From NCBI GenBank assembly GCA_907165135.1, contig OU015567.1:9801001-9865000 (forward strand): 64,000 bases of DNA. The letters run 5' to 3'. Positions 37,201 to 48,195 of the stretch are shown piece after piece. The number at the start of each line of letters is the position of its first letter. The first letter of the stretch is position 1. A model generated the notes under the pieces. The model saw nothing but the letters and a program-made list of their open reading frames with translations, ran no database searches and had not been told where the DNA came from. The translations under genes and the position numbers were made by a program. The stretch is from Oikopleura dioica. Lineage: Eukaryota > Chordata > Appendicularia > Copelata > Oikopleuridae.

Positions 37201-38045
37201 TTACCTTTTCTCTAAAAGAAACAATATCTTCTCCTCGATCATGAATATTTAAAAGTAAAGCTCTTTTTACAGACAAGTTCTTCCGAGTTCAGTCAGCAAA
37301 AGCTCTTTTCAGTCGCAGCAGTACAACTTCACATCCTCCTGCTGGTCCCCAACTCGTCCAGCCGTTTTCTACACATCTGATCTTTATGGACACGTGGATG
37401 TTTGGGATCTCATGTCTGGACACTTCAGCCCCTCTCTCCGAGTCAAAGTCAGCAATACAGCCATCAGAAATATCTCCGCGCATTCTAGCGGATCCCTCCT
37501 CGCATGTGGCGCCGATAATGGCGATCTGATTGTGCTGCGTGTTTCTGAAGGTCTCTCAACGGTAAGATTTATCGCTTTTTTCTAATAACTAAATGGCGAG
37601 CTCAGAAACAAAAACTAGAGAGAGAGACTTGCTCGGCTCTCTTTGAGCGAGAAAACAAACGAGAGAAGATCTTGGACTCCAGACAGCGAGAACTGCGACT
37701 GAAAGAGAGGCAACGATCCGGCCAAGTTCGCGACGAAGGAGAGACTAAAGAAGGTATGTGTGAAGACAGATAATATACAAGTTGTTAAACTAAAATCTGT
37801 TCTACACTTGCCCTTCTTTCGTTGTACAAATGCTCATTTTTTATTAAGAGGATGAAGATGGGGATATCAACGCAAACGTTATGGAGGACTTTGAGCGTCA
37901 TCTGAACCAAGAAAAGAAGAAGCTCTCGCCCCTCGAGCAATCGCTAATGCTTAATCAAACAGAGTCTGCTAGTCACGAAGCCGCCGCACAAGAGATTGAG
38001 ACAGATGAAAATGACGCGAACGCTGCAGCTCCTACTGAAGCTTGA
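34225..38045 (+). CDS. DNAI2: Dynein axonemal intermediate chain 2
   Basis: WD-repeat intermediate chain of ciliary outer dynein arms. Starts at ATG 34225 ('[20 protein letters not shown]'), the highly conserved DNAI2 N terminus. Then '[18 protein letters not shown]', '[10 protein letters not shown]', '[13 protein letters not shown]', '[17 protein letters not shown]', '[20 protein letters not shown]' and '[20 protein letters not shown]'. After a 1657-bp intron (35656-37312) come further WD repeats ('[11 protein letters not shown]'), the basic '[17 protein letters not shown]' helix, and an acidic C terminus ending at TGA 38045. The long intron contains a RING-finger gene on the opposite strand. 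Other introns are about 45-90 bp. Confidence 0.96.
35677..36963 (-). CDS. RNF41/NRDP1-like RING E3 ubiquitin ligase, nested antisense in DNAI2 intron
   Basis: Lies entirely inside the 35656-37312 DNAI2 intron, on the opposite strand. Starts at ATG 36963 ('[10 protein letters not shown]', compare 'MGYDV.RF' of RNF41). The RING is '[31 protein letters not shown]' in outline, with the later pair '[10 protein letters not shown]'; it is followed by '[20 protein letters not shown]', the RNF41-type segment after the RING. A second Cys/His cluster ('[25 protein letters not shown]') and a short coiled coil follow. The C-terminal half (36236-35677) is beta-rich and unassigned, ending at TAA 35677. Introns are 40-60 bp; the one in the RING must span about 36825-36874 to restore the motif. 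Probable substrate ubiquitination; the exact orthologue is uncertain. Confidence 0.75.
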
Positions 38046-38214
38046 AAACCCCTCCCAAATTAATATTATACTTACTTATAATTCCGGAATTGTACAAACT
38101 TTTCACTGCTCTACTACTTGAACCCTACTGCTCTATTTTTCTATTCTGCATATATATTCAATATATTTTCCTAATAATAAATTGACCACTGGCTTAATTA
38201 TTTTTGATAGAACG

Positions 38215-39602
38215 ATGTCAACGATATCGTACGCGGCGTCCGCGTCGGTTATCGGTTCCTCGATTCAGGGATATCGAAAATCGGACAAGAGCTCTCCAGT
38301 TTTGAGCAGCGCTGCCAGGCTTCACAAGGTAAAGACCAATTTCAGAGGTCATGGAAAATCAAATTGAATACTTTAGTATCTCCGACGTATTTTTCGAAAG
38401 AATCAAATGGACTTTGAATTTGCCATGTGGCAGGCCGTCTATTTACTCGTCAACCCTCAGCAAGTTTACCGCAACTTTGCTTACCGGAAGCAAACGAAGA
38501 ATCAATACGCTCGGGATGATCCGGCCTTTCTCGTCCTCATTTCAATTATTTTGACTTTTACAGCAGGTGAGCTTGAAGCGAGAAGGTCAGAAGAAGACTG
38601 TGGTTTTCATTTTAGTGTGCTTTGGAATCGTGATGGGATTGGGGATGAAGGACATTCTGGAATTGATCCTTTGGGTGATCATTGTTGATTTCATTATCTC
38701 TGGCGTGCTAATTGCATCGGCCATGTTCTATTTTTGTAATAAGGTTAGACAGATCTAATAAACCAATTTGGCTAACTTAACTTTTCTTCAGTATCTGCGA
38801 TTGCAGCCAAAAAGCCACGGAAACGAACTTGAGTGGGCTTATTGCTTCGACGTTCATCTCAATGCTACCTTTTCAGTGTTCACTATTCTCCATCTCGCTC
38901 AGGAAGGGACTCAAGAACTTTTCAACACTTCAGTTGGATTCTGAACATTTGATTTTCGCGCTCTTTTCGAAGCGCCTCTGATTCGTCAATATTTCCTCGA
39001 GCACAGTTCAGAATCAGAGCTTGTTAGAATTTCGTCTGGGATCGATGTTTTCCGCATTCCGTCGATTCATACTTTTGACAGAAGATGGAGAGATGGTCTG
39101 AGAGACTGCAGGACGTCAGGTGTCATCAAACCAGCGCGTGTATTTGATTGGACAATGAGCGAATTGAGAATCATAGAACCGCGCGTGTATTACATAACCA
39201 CGGGAAACATAACCATTTCCAATTTATATTGATCGTTTTCCTAGTTTCCAGAGATTTTGATATTCAGAAGACGAGGAGAGATTTTACTACTTTTTTTTGT
39301 GTTTTCATCGTTTTCAAGCCAAAGAGCATACGTTTTTGAGTCCATTTTTTAAGCTTTTTGTCATCAAGATCGTCTTGCAACCCTTGCACTTTTCAACCCT
39401 TTTGGGAAACGCGTTCTGGGTGCTGAGCAGTGGCTACTACTGCTACATAACTTTTCTCGGGTATTCGACTCAGCCAATGCTGCAAAAGTCGACAGTTTTC
39501 TTGTATCCGATGGTGCCCGTTTTCGCTCTTTACGTTTTCAGTGTAATGTTCAACTGGAACTGGACCTCCAATCTCGTTTACTTTTACAAAACAAGACTTT
39601 AA
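38215..39602 (+). CDS. UNC50: UNC50 (Golgi/ER multipass protein for receptor assembly)
   Basis: An inner Golgi/ER membrane protein needed for assembly or trafficking of nicotinic receptors in animals. Starts at ATG 38215, 5 bp after a likely trans-splice AG. Conserved blocks: 'YLRRIFRKNQMDFEFAMWQ', 'PQQVYRNFAYRKQTKNQYAR', 'DDPAFLVL', 'WAYCFDVHLNATF', then 'LLGNAFWVLSSGYYCYITFL' and 'FLYPMVPVFALYV', ending 'VYFYKTRL' at TAA 39602. Five hydrophobic segments are seen. A 451-bp intron (38903-39353) separates 'HLAQ' from 'LFVIK'. The exact family sequence is restored by GA-AG splicing; a GT-AG alternative would add about ten residues. Confidence 0.95.
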
Positions 39603-39799
39603 AACAGATGAAACTGTGAATCACAGTCTCTAGAACAGCCCTCTTTTTCAACAAAAAACTCCTTCTTTTTTCTGTATTCAGCAGCTCCTAAGCATCTTTC
39701 CAACAATTATTTATTCTGTAAACTTCTTTTGATCAATGAATATTTATACATTTACCCCATGATGAGATTTTTATTTAGAGAAGTAGCCAGAACGCAGAT

Positions 39800-40563
39800 A
39801 TGATCATCTACAAGGATATCTTCTCCAACGATGAGATGGCCTCTGACACCTACCCTCATCGAGTAAGTTCAAAGTTCTTTTGACTTCCGCTTATTTCCTC
39901 GTTTAGATCATCGATGACGTCATCCTCGAAATCGACTGCAAGGTCATCACCTGCAAGCCCGGTGCCATCGACGAGGCCCTCCTCGGCGCCAACGCCTCCG
40001 CTGAAGGTGGCGATGATGGTGCTGATGATGCCGAGACCATCTCCGCCCCAGACGTCGTTCTTGCCAACCGACTCCAGGCCACTGGTTTCGACAAGAAGAG
40101 CTGGACCGTCTACATCAAGGACTTCATGAAGGTAAAAAAACAACAGCCTAGAAAACCGGACGATGATGATCTCGGAAGCGATTTGAGCACTAGAGTCATA
40201 CTACTACTACAACTACTCTTTTGCCGTGAGCATTTTCCGGGTGTAACTAGCACCACTCTGAGTCTCTTCTAAGTAACCACTTCTTCGAATTACTTGACTC
40301 TTTAGTTCCGGCTATTAATTTTTTTATTGTAGCGAACCCTCAAGAAGCTCGAAGAAAACGGCGACCAGGCCAAGATCGATGCCTTCAAGAAGGGTGCCCA
40401 GACCGCTGTCAAGAAGATCCTCGGCTCCTTCAAGGACTGGGAAATGTACACCGGTGAGAACATGGACCCCGAAGGTTCCATCGCCTACCTTAACTACCGA
40501 GAGGACGGTATCACCCCATACATCTGGATGTTCTACCATGGTCTTGACGAGGAGAAGGTCTAA
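39800..40563 (+). CDS. TPT1: Translationally controlled tumour protein (TCTP)
   Basis: A small abundant cytosolic calcium/tubulin-binding growth-related protein. Starts at ATG 39800 ('MIIYKDIFSNDEMASDTYP'). TCTP signatures: 'LLGANASAEGGDDG' (TCTP-1 signature region), 'YIKDFMK' and 'YTGENMDPEGSIAYLNYREDG' (TCTP-2), ending at TAA 40561-40563 after 'GLDEEKV'. Introns at 39863-39905 and 40132-40333. A third, apparently in the 3' UTR, begins at about 40588 (GTAAGACATC). Codon use is strongly biased to C-ending codons compared with neighbours, as expected for a very highly expressed gene. Confidence 0.96.
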
Positions 40564-41060
40564 GGAGATTCTCTCAACTCTACCTTAGGTAAGACATCTT
40601 CAATTTTTCTAAATAATCATTTTTCTAGGACATCTTTTAATTTCGCCTTGGGCTCTCGTTCTGTGCAATTTCCACCTCCCGCAGCTCCACCACCGCTTTG
40701 GTGGACGCCCGGATGCTTCCTGTGACTCGACAATTAGAATCAAATAATCCCTGTATGCTCCGAAAACTTTATTCTTCTAAACTCAAAGCAAAACTGTCGC
40801 CATCTGGATCCGCAAAACCAAGACCTGGCTGTAGCCGAAATTTCGGCAAAAATCTATGTAGACTTATACACATTATCTTGCGTCTGTGACTCACAAACCT
40901 GAATTACAGTTCATGAAAAACAACCATCAAACAATATAACTCGCCAAGTCGGAATAAAACACAGGTCGATTAGGGCTCAAAGTTATTTCAAAGTATGTTT
41001 TTATTTGTTCGCAGAATTCTCGCAAAAATGGTTCTCGCAGGTTTTTTGTTTGATAAGAGA

Positions 41061-41305
41061 CGTTACAAATTTACCGGGGCAAATGCGTCAAATACAGTGC
41101 TGTGATTGGCTGAATTAGGGACACGTAGCCCTTTGAAAAATGAAAAATCGCCATAAATCCGAAAATTTTTGAGATCTCGAAAATCTGAGATGATACAGGC
41201 ATAGAGCTTGAGATTCTCTACCGATTCGTTTAAAGATGTCTGGGGCTACGACGTAACCCCTAGGCGCTAGAGCAATAGTAAGTTTGCCCCGGTAATTTTG
41301 TAACG
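41061..41305. repeat. 245-bp element with terminal inverted repeats
   Basis: CGTTACAAATTTACCGGGG at 41061-41079 is repeated inverted at 41287-41305 with one mismatch; the match runs for about 23 bp, with weaker complementarity further in (GGGACACGTAGCCC versus GGGGCTACGACG). No ORF. It looks like a small MITE in the TPT1-TSR1 intergenic region, 106 bp before the TSR1 start. Confidence 0.65.
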
Positions 41306-41410
41306 GTTCTAAGTTTTTTTGATAGAACTCTAGTTGGCTTTTGGAAGTCGTGAATCAGTAAAACCCAACTTGGGATTCCCAAGAAAACGTCTGTAACGAG
41401 TGTGTATAGA

Positions 41411-44400
41411 ATGGGGAAGGCAGGACACAGACCGGGACAATGGAAGCAGCAAAACAAGAAGCACAACACTGGAGCTCACAGAAGCAAAGGTGCCATTCGA
41501 AAATCGGTTTCTGGCCAAGTCTCCAGCAGCGGATCGATTCATTCGGGCAAGAGCAGTAAGGCCTCGAGTAAAATGGCTCGTAAAGCGTCGGCGCTCTCCT
41601 TCAGACACAAAAAGGTGCAAATTTACGCTTGTTAGAACACCCGATTGTAAAAACAAAAATTCAAAATAAACAGGAGTTGCAAATGAAAATAACGATGAAA
41701 TTAGGAAGAAACAGCTCGAGTTGCTTACCGCCCAATTCATTTGATCTTCTTCCCTCTTGGAAATGATACAAGCGCGATGGAACTCGCGCATGCGAATCTT
41801 CAGTGCGCTGGAGCTTGTGAACCTACTGTAGGTGGAAGCTACCAGATTGCCCTTGATCGGAAGAAATTCAACATCACCAGGCCAAACGATATCAGCTCAC
41901 TTTTGACCCAATCTCAGGTGTGGCTAATCCTCTTCGATTGTTCAATAAGAATGAATTAGGTTTGCGATGGAATAATTCTAACGATTCGTTACACAGATGA
42001 TTTCCTTTGCGAAAACATTAAACTCCTTGAAATGCTTGCTCATGGTGTTGGGCTACCTCAAGTTTTTCTTGCGATTCAAGGTAAAAACTGAAGTTTTTGA
42101 ATATTTTTTTATTATGAAACGTAAATTTACAATAAATAGCACAAAAAAAAAGAAATTAGATGAAAACATAGAAACAGTTAGAATCGTTGGAATCGTAAGA
42201 AGATCCAGAATAATAGCCAGAAAGTCGGCTATTTTTTGGAGATGATCTTCTAAGTTTTTCGCCGGAGTCAGATTGGTACCCGATCGCTTGACTTCTGTAA
42301 GTGTTTCGTTTGCTACGCTGGTTTCTGTATCGCTGGGATTTTCGCTGAGAAGCTCCTCGAATCATCAGGCCTCGCTGGAGTTGTTCTTTTTGTCGCTGGA
42401 GCTCGGCGATTTCAGACTTCATCTTTGACAACTCTTCTCGGTAGACGGAACCTTTGGATCGGATCGAAGCGAAGGTTTGGTCGTGTCGACTTTTGAGGGA
42501 ATAAGTCGTAGCGTTCATTTGGTCGAAATCGTGACAGGTTTTCGCTAAGTTCTTTCGCCACTTTTCTACGTCGAAGTCGTTGTGCTTTCGCTGGGTCGGG
42601 ACTGAAGCAGTCGCTTGTTTTACTTCAACGTTTTCGGGACTTGAAGAGGCGGTCTTTTCGTGAAGGTCTTTTTGATGAATTTAGAGAACTTGCTCTTAAT
42701 CGACTTTGGCTTCTTATTCTTGTCGGAGATATCGATCATGGTGCTCGTTCTCTGCATATTTTCGCTTTGAATTGAATTTATTTATTTTCGTTCGATTTCG
42801 GTTTTGCGATTTCTCGGTTTGTGATGCTCTTCAACAATCGACGCTCATTTTATGATTGCAAGAGGAGCGCTCTTTGGCGCGAGGGAGCGGCCGGACATTT
42901 TCATCCCCAGCTGCGCAGATGTACATCTAGTCGCCCAGCTTGTCGATCGCAACTGGCGATTGTCTTTCTCAGAATGCCTAAATTGCCTCCGAGTTGCCAT
43001 AATTAGGCAATAAATGATCGCTTATCTGATCCAATCTCGACGCTGGTAGGTTTCAGTGTTCTCCAACTTCAAAGTCGGCGTTTAGGAGCTGGGAAAAGTT
43101 TTTAGAAAAGGCTTCAAATACTGGGAAAAAGTAACTCTTTGTCGGTAAAAGTGACGGTTATTCCAATTGATGTTTTTCATGCTTTGTTTTGGCCAGTAAT
43201 TTTAGCTAATGTTTCTACGTTTTCATCTTTTCTAGTCAAAGAATTATCAATTCAAAAGTATACTGATATCTTTATTAGGATTATCGGAAATTCCTGCCGC
43301 GAAAGTAATGGCTGCCCGTAATGATGTCTTGAAACGATTCAAAGATCTAAACGTCATCCCTTGTGATAAAATGAAGACATTCCCAATTGATAACATTGAT
43401 CAGACGAGAGCACTATTGCGTCAGGTAGCTACCGTTCGTCAGACCGCCCGTGGACACATCAATCGCCCATTTATGCTCGCGGAGAAAATTGCAGTCGACG
43501 GCGATGATCTGAGGATTTCCGGATTCTTGAGCAGAGGCCTCTCTGTCAATCTACCCATTCATGTTCCCGGAGTGGGCGATTTCCTAATTAAACAAGTTGA
43601 AGACAAACTCGGAGAAGTTATCAAAAAGTCGAGAGAAGACAAGCTTCCAAATCTGAATCCAGAAGCCGAAGTGGACATGCTCGACGCCGAACAGACCTTT
43701 CCGACGGAAGACGAGCTCAGAGATGCTGAAACGCTACAGAAGCAGACTGTCAAGAGAAAGGTTCCTAAAGGATATTCGGCATACCAGGCTGCTTGGATTC
43801 CTGATGATGATATAGAAAGTGAAGACGAAGATGATGATATTATAGGTTTTTTAAAAGTAAAGGACTTTTATTATTAAAATTGTAGAAGAGGAGGACGAGG
43901 ACATGGAAGATGATATCCCTGACTTGGAAGGCGACGATGACCGAGAGTACTTCGAAGACGAATCTAAGGTCCAGGCAGAAATGGACGCTGCAATGGGGCT
44001 AGATAACAAAGAAGAGGAAAATGAGGAAGAAGACAAAGACGGCGTAAAATACGATAAAAATTACGACTACGAGGAGGAAGAGCAGCTCCTCTCGCTCCAC
44101 AGAAAAGCAAAAGAAGATCGGGCGTTTCCCGACGAAATCGACACACCCCAAGATGCGCGAACCCGTTTGCAAAAGTACAGAGGACTGGCGAGTTTCAGAA
44201 CTTCCCCATGGGACAAGAACGAAAACCTCCCAGCTGATTATGCGCGTATCTTCAAATTCAAGCGCTGGGCGCATGCCAAGATCAGAGCGAAAAAGTGGGT
44301 GCCAGAAATCGCTGAAACCGTCGCCGCTGGACAAATGGTCACTCTTGTTTTAAAAATCCGAGAAGAGAATAAAGAACCACTCCGTGCAATCGGAGATATG

Positions 44401-45186
44401 GACAGTCTAGTTGTCTTCGGTCTTCTAGCCAATGAGCACAAAATGTCGGTGATGCATTTTGTCATGAAGCGAGCAAACGGCTTCGAAGCTGAAATCAAGA
44501 ACAAGTCTGAATTGTACTTTACGTGTGGATTCAGGCGATTCAAAGCTCGCCCTGTGTTTTCCCAGCACACGAACGGGGAGAAGCATAAAATGGAAAGATT
44601 CTTGCCGATTGATAAGACAAGAATCGTCATGTCTTGTTACGCTCCCGTGAGTCGAGTAGTAATTACAACAGATTGATAACGAATGATTCAGATCATGTTC
44701 CCTCCCCAGGGAGTGCTCGCCTTTTCGAAGGATAGTTCTGGAAATTTCAAGCTCGCGGCTACGGGCTCAATTTTGAGCTCCAACCCAGGTGAATCGAGTT
44801 TTCCGAATTTAGGGTTGAGTTTGGCCTTTAGACCGAATTAATTTGAAGAGGATCGTCCTTTCTGGCGCGCCATTCAAGATCAACAAAAAGTCCTGCGTGA
44901 TTAGATTCATGTTCTTCAACAGAATGGACATTCACTGGTTCAAACCGCTCGAGCTCAGGACGAAGTATGGAAGAAGAGGGCATATCAAAGAACCTGTCGG
45001 AACGCATGGCCATTTCAAGGCCACTTTTGGTAAGAAATTTGTTAAACTATATTTTTGAATTGAATTCAATTTTTAGATCAACATTTGACATCGATGGATA
45101 CAGTATTAATGACGCTGTACAAACGTGTGTATCCAAAATGGACGTATGAGTCGATCCCGAAGTTGGACGGAGAGCTAATAGTTTGA
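41411..45186 (+). CDS. TSR1: Pre-rRNA-processing protein TSR1
   Basis: A catalytically inactive GTPase-like factor of pre-40S ribosome maturation. Starts at ATG 41411 ('MGKAGHRPGQWKQQNKKHNT'), the conserved TSR1 N terminus. Then 'RPIHLIFFPLGN', 'DGIILTIRYTDDF', the AARP2CN-type region ('INRPFMLAEKI...SGFLSRGLSVNLPIHVPGVGDF'), an acidic linker, and the C-terminal BMS1/TSR1 domain: 'YRGLASFRTSPWDKNENLPADYARIF', 'FTCGFRRFKARPVFSQHTNG', 'RTKYGRRGHIKEPVGTHGHF' and 'VYPKWTYESIPKLDGELIV', stop TGA 45186. Introns include 41613-41703, 43846-43885 and a 1.2-kb one (42081-43278) that contains an antisense gene. Others are about 45-70 bp. Confidence 0.95.
42156..42757 (-). CDS. Nested coiled-coil/Arg-Ser-rich protein (antisense in TSR1 intron)
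   Basis: Lies inside the 42081-43278 TSR1 intron on the opposite strand. Starts at ATG 42757 ('MQRTSTMIDISDKNKKPKS') or the in-frame ATG 42739. A 50-bp GT-AG intron (about 42642-42691) joins it in phase to a long exon. That exon has a helical coiled-coil stretch ('REELSKMKSEIAELQRQKEQ') and an Arg/Ser/Tyr-rich tail ('YYSGSSYDSNDSN') ending at TAG 42156. No family recognised. The basic, serine-rich tail would fit a nuclear or cytoskeletal protein, but that is only compositional. Confidence 0.65.
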
Positions 45187-45317
45187 AAAACTGCGCAAAA
45201 TGTTCTAGAGTGGCCCATTGGATTGTTTTTTATTGAAGGATACCCGAATGAAAACACGATTTATACTTTCAAATCGACAATTAAAAACTGTAATTCTGAC
45301 GACTCTCAAGTTTTAGA

Positions 45318-46794
45318 ATGTCAGAGTTAGATGATGACTCGATCAAGTCGCTGCTGAAATGGATCGATGCTGTTCCACTTTCAAGGTAAACTTAACCTAG
45401 TTGCAATTATGCACGATTTCATGCAAAATTTCATTCTTCAAAGGCAAAAGAAGAGCTTGGCGCGCGATTTCTCAGATGGTGTTTTAGCAGCTGAAATAAT
45501 CAAGGTACGCACATTTTAATTTTTCTTCACTGTAGCTTCTATAGTTTTACTTCCCTCGAATGGTCGAGCTGCACAACTACCAAAACGCGAGCTCGCGGCA
45601 GCAGAAACTGACGAACTGGCAAACTCTGAATCGAAAAGTACTCGCAAAATTCGGCTTCGTCATTCCCCAAGATGTAATCGAAAACATCATCAAAGCAGAA
45701 ACCAAAGATGTCCAGTTGTTTCTTTTTGGACTGCGACGCGTCATCGAGGATAAACTCAAGGGTAGATCTGTGTCCGATGAGGGCACACAGGTACGGAGTG
45801 CACAAAATTTACTAATCACATCAATCACAAGCTAATCAAGAGTAGAGAAAACCATGATTATAATTATTTTTTAAACGGTAGTTATCGAAACTCACAAATC
45901 ATCGATTAGAAAAACAACTTCTATTGCATCGAATCGCCAAATTCATTTTTAGTAAGAAAAAATGAATTTGATAATGACTTACACATAAAATTTCTTCAAC
46001 TCTTTTTTTTTACGAAAATTTTGACGCTAGAATTACTACGAAGTGGGCGATTACGCGCCGCAATACGACCTAAACAAAGCGTCTGGTGTTCCAGCTCTGC
46101 AGCACCACTCCCATCGCTCAGGAAAATTAAAAATGCATTCCAAAAAAAAGTCTGGAGGGAGCAGCTCAGGGGCGGATAGAGACAGCCTCTCGCTCACGCT
46201 ACGCGCCGGCGTGCCTCTCAGTGAGTTGAATTTGCAACTATTGGACACCGACACCAAACTTGTGCTCGCAGAGAAGGAACAAGCGCTTTTAGGCATCAGG
46301 GCTTCAGATTATTGGTTATTCGGTTTCAACCTCGATCGATTTTATATTTGCCAAATTTTTACTTAGAATTTTTTTTTCAAAGATGGGGGTGGTTATTTTT
46401 CTGTCATTTTTAGGGAGCACCCTGTGAGCATTTTTGGTGACTTCCGGGGGAAATTGCTGATCTATGTATTTTTCGCAAGTTTGTTCTAATCGCTACTGGT
46501 TCGCTCCTTTGGAAGGGACAATTGACACTCGAAATTGGCCCCCGTCGGGAGAGCGTCATCTGATAACTCTAGTTGTATAAAACGAAAACTCCCCTTTCGA
46601 AGAAACATGTTTGAAAAAGAAAGCGCCAATTAGGGAAAAATCGGAAATCGAAATTATTGAAGCCCTTTTTAGCCAGTCACGAGACCATCAAAGTTCTGCA
46701 ATTGAAAATTTCGCGACTAGAGCAACTGCTCGCGCTGAAGGACAAGAGAATCACAGAACTCAAGAAACAAGTCGAGCTTCCACAGAATCTTTAA
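45318..46794 (+). CDS. SPEF1: Sperm flagellar protein 1 (CLAMP, CH-domain microtubule protein)
   Basis: A microtubule-bundling protein of cilia central apparatus and epithelial apical microtubules. Starts at ATG 45318 ('MSELDDDSIKSLLKWIDAVPL'). The CH domain (about residues 8-115) is very conserved: 'KSLARDFSDGVLAAEIIKFYFPRMVELHNY', then 'QQKLTNWQTLNRKVLAKFGF'. A Ser/Lys linker and a C-terminal coiled coil ('ETIKVLQLKISRLEQLLALKDKRI') follow, ending 'VELPQNL' at TAA 46794. Introns at about 45388-45442, 45506-45547, 45792-46030 and one of about 300 bp ending at 46676. The donor of the last is uncertain (GT at about 46315 works). The next gene starts 130 bp downstream. Confidence 0.93.
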
Positions 46795-46924
46795 ATTATG
46801 ATTGAAGCAAATTCACGATGTTCCGCCATTATTTCAGAAACTACGTTCTTTTTCTATTCTATAAATATCTATTTTCATAATTTGCTTCTTCTCTCATTTT
46901 TCATCTTTCAGAAGGAAAGAAAGA

Positions 46925-48195
46925 ATGACTTCGGATTCAGAACTCGAAGAAATAATTGCTCCTGCAAAAGAATTCGCCAATAAGAAGAAGCAAAAGTAAG
47001 TCAATGAAGTTATATTTTTCGAATATATTCCGTTACGTTCATTTGGATTGAAGCCAAAAAGTGTTACGAAAGATCGTAAAGTAAGATATTTCTAGGATCC
47101 CAGAAGAGCTCAGAGAATGGATTGAACCAGTTCTGTGGAATTACAACAAAAATTGCATGAAATCACAGCATAGAGAGGACAGGAAAGTGTTTGAACAATA
47201 TGAAAATTAGAGACTTTTTGAGCATTGGGTGTTTTCCATTTATTTTTTGTTCTAAATTTATTCAAGGCTCGTCCATTTTGTTCCAAACCCGCTAAAGAAA
47301 GCCGCTTCTTCTCCGAAATTACCGAGATCTGGAAGATGGCTTCATCGTTGCTGTGATGATCAGGGTAAACATTTGGCGCATCATTTGAAAATGCGTTGCG
47401 CGCCGCCGCTGACTCTTGAATTTTTCAGGATTATTGTCCGAAGGTCGTCCAGACGCACAATCTGACGCGCACGCTCAAACGCGCAAGCAAGGTCGATAAT
47501 TGGGCATTCGTGTCTCAGAGACTCTGGAGTAAAACGGGATTCAATTTGTCTCAACTTACAATCGAAAAGATTCTCGACCACAACTCCTCCGTGCTTTTTG
47601 ACTTTTTGTTTGAGCTCAAAGAGTTTTTGGACGCCAGATTTCCAAAGGTAACAAAATCGAAGAAAAATAGAAATTGAGAAGAGAAATCGGTCTAGCAAAA
47701 GTGCGGCAAATAGAGCGCCAGAAGTTTCTTAAAATCTTTTGAGGGTCTAATTTAAGCTTTCAGGATCAAGAGGGATCCGATAAATCGTCGGAAATCGCTT
47801 ACGTAGACGTCGAAAAATACATACCATCTGTTCTTGACTCGCCAAAGGCAAAGAAGCCCCTTTCAAAGATAAATAATGTTAAAGTGTTGGACAAGAAAGC
47901 GAAATCAGGTGAGAAGCTGTCACATTTTCCTCTCAAAGCGCAACTCCCTTTTCAGCTCTGCAGAGAAACGACACGATTTTCAAAAACAACCGAAAGTGTG
48001 TTCAAGAGTTGAAAGCCCGATTTAATAGTCTTCAATGTAGGACTTCGATGATTTTTTATTATAAAAATGTCTGTAGCCGATGTTCAAGAGCGTAATAACG
48101 AGATCATCATGCTCGAGACGAGCGCTCGTTCAGTTCCTTCTCCTCATCCTTCACAAAGTTCCAAGAAGAAAGGTTGTTGCTGCGTGATTTCCTAA
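46925..48195 (+). CDS. SPATA4-like CH-domain protein with C-terminal CaaX box
   Basis: Starts at ATG 46925 ('MTSDSELEEIIAPAKEF'), 14 bp after a likely trans-splice AG. With an intron at about 47140-47290 the CH-2 domain reads 'IPEELREWIEPVL', 'LLRNYRDLEDGFIVAVMIRDY', 'KRASKVDNWAFVSQRLW', then a helical 'LFDFLFELKEFLDARF'. This is the SPATA4/SPEF1 class of divergent CH domains, found in ciliary and microtubule proteins. After Ser/Lys-rich and coiled-coil exons the protein ends 'SSKKKGCCCVIS' at TAA 48195: a polybasic stretch, extra cysteines and a CaaX motif (CVIS), so farnesylation and membrane anchoring are expected. Known SPATA4 proteins do not, as far as I recall, end this way. Exons: 46925-46997, about 47100-47140, 47291-47365, 47430-47646 and three more. 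Confidence 0.7.

Noticed and set aside
42640-42700. Apparent frameshift at a T5 run in the nested TSR1-intron gene
   Set aside because: A 50-bp GT-AG intron (GTTCTC...CTTCAAG on the minus strand) restores the frame.
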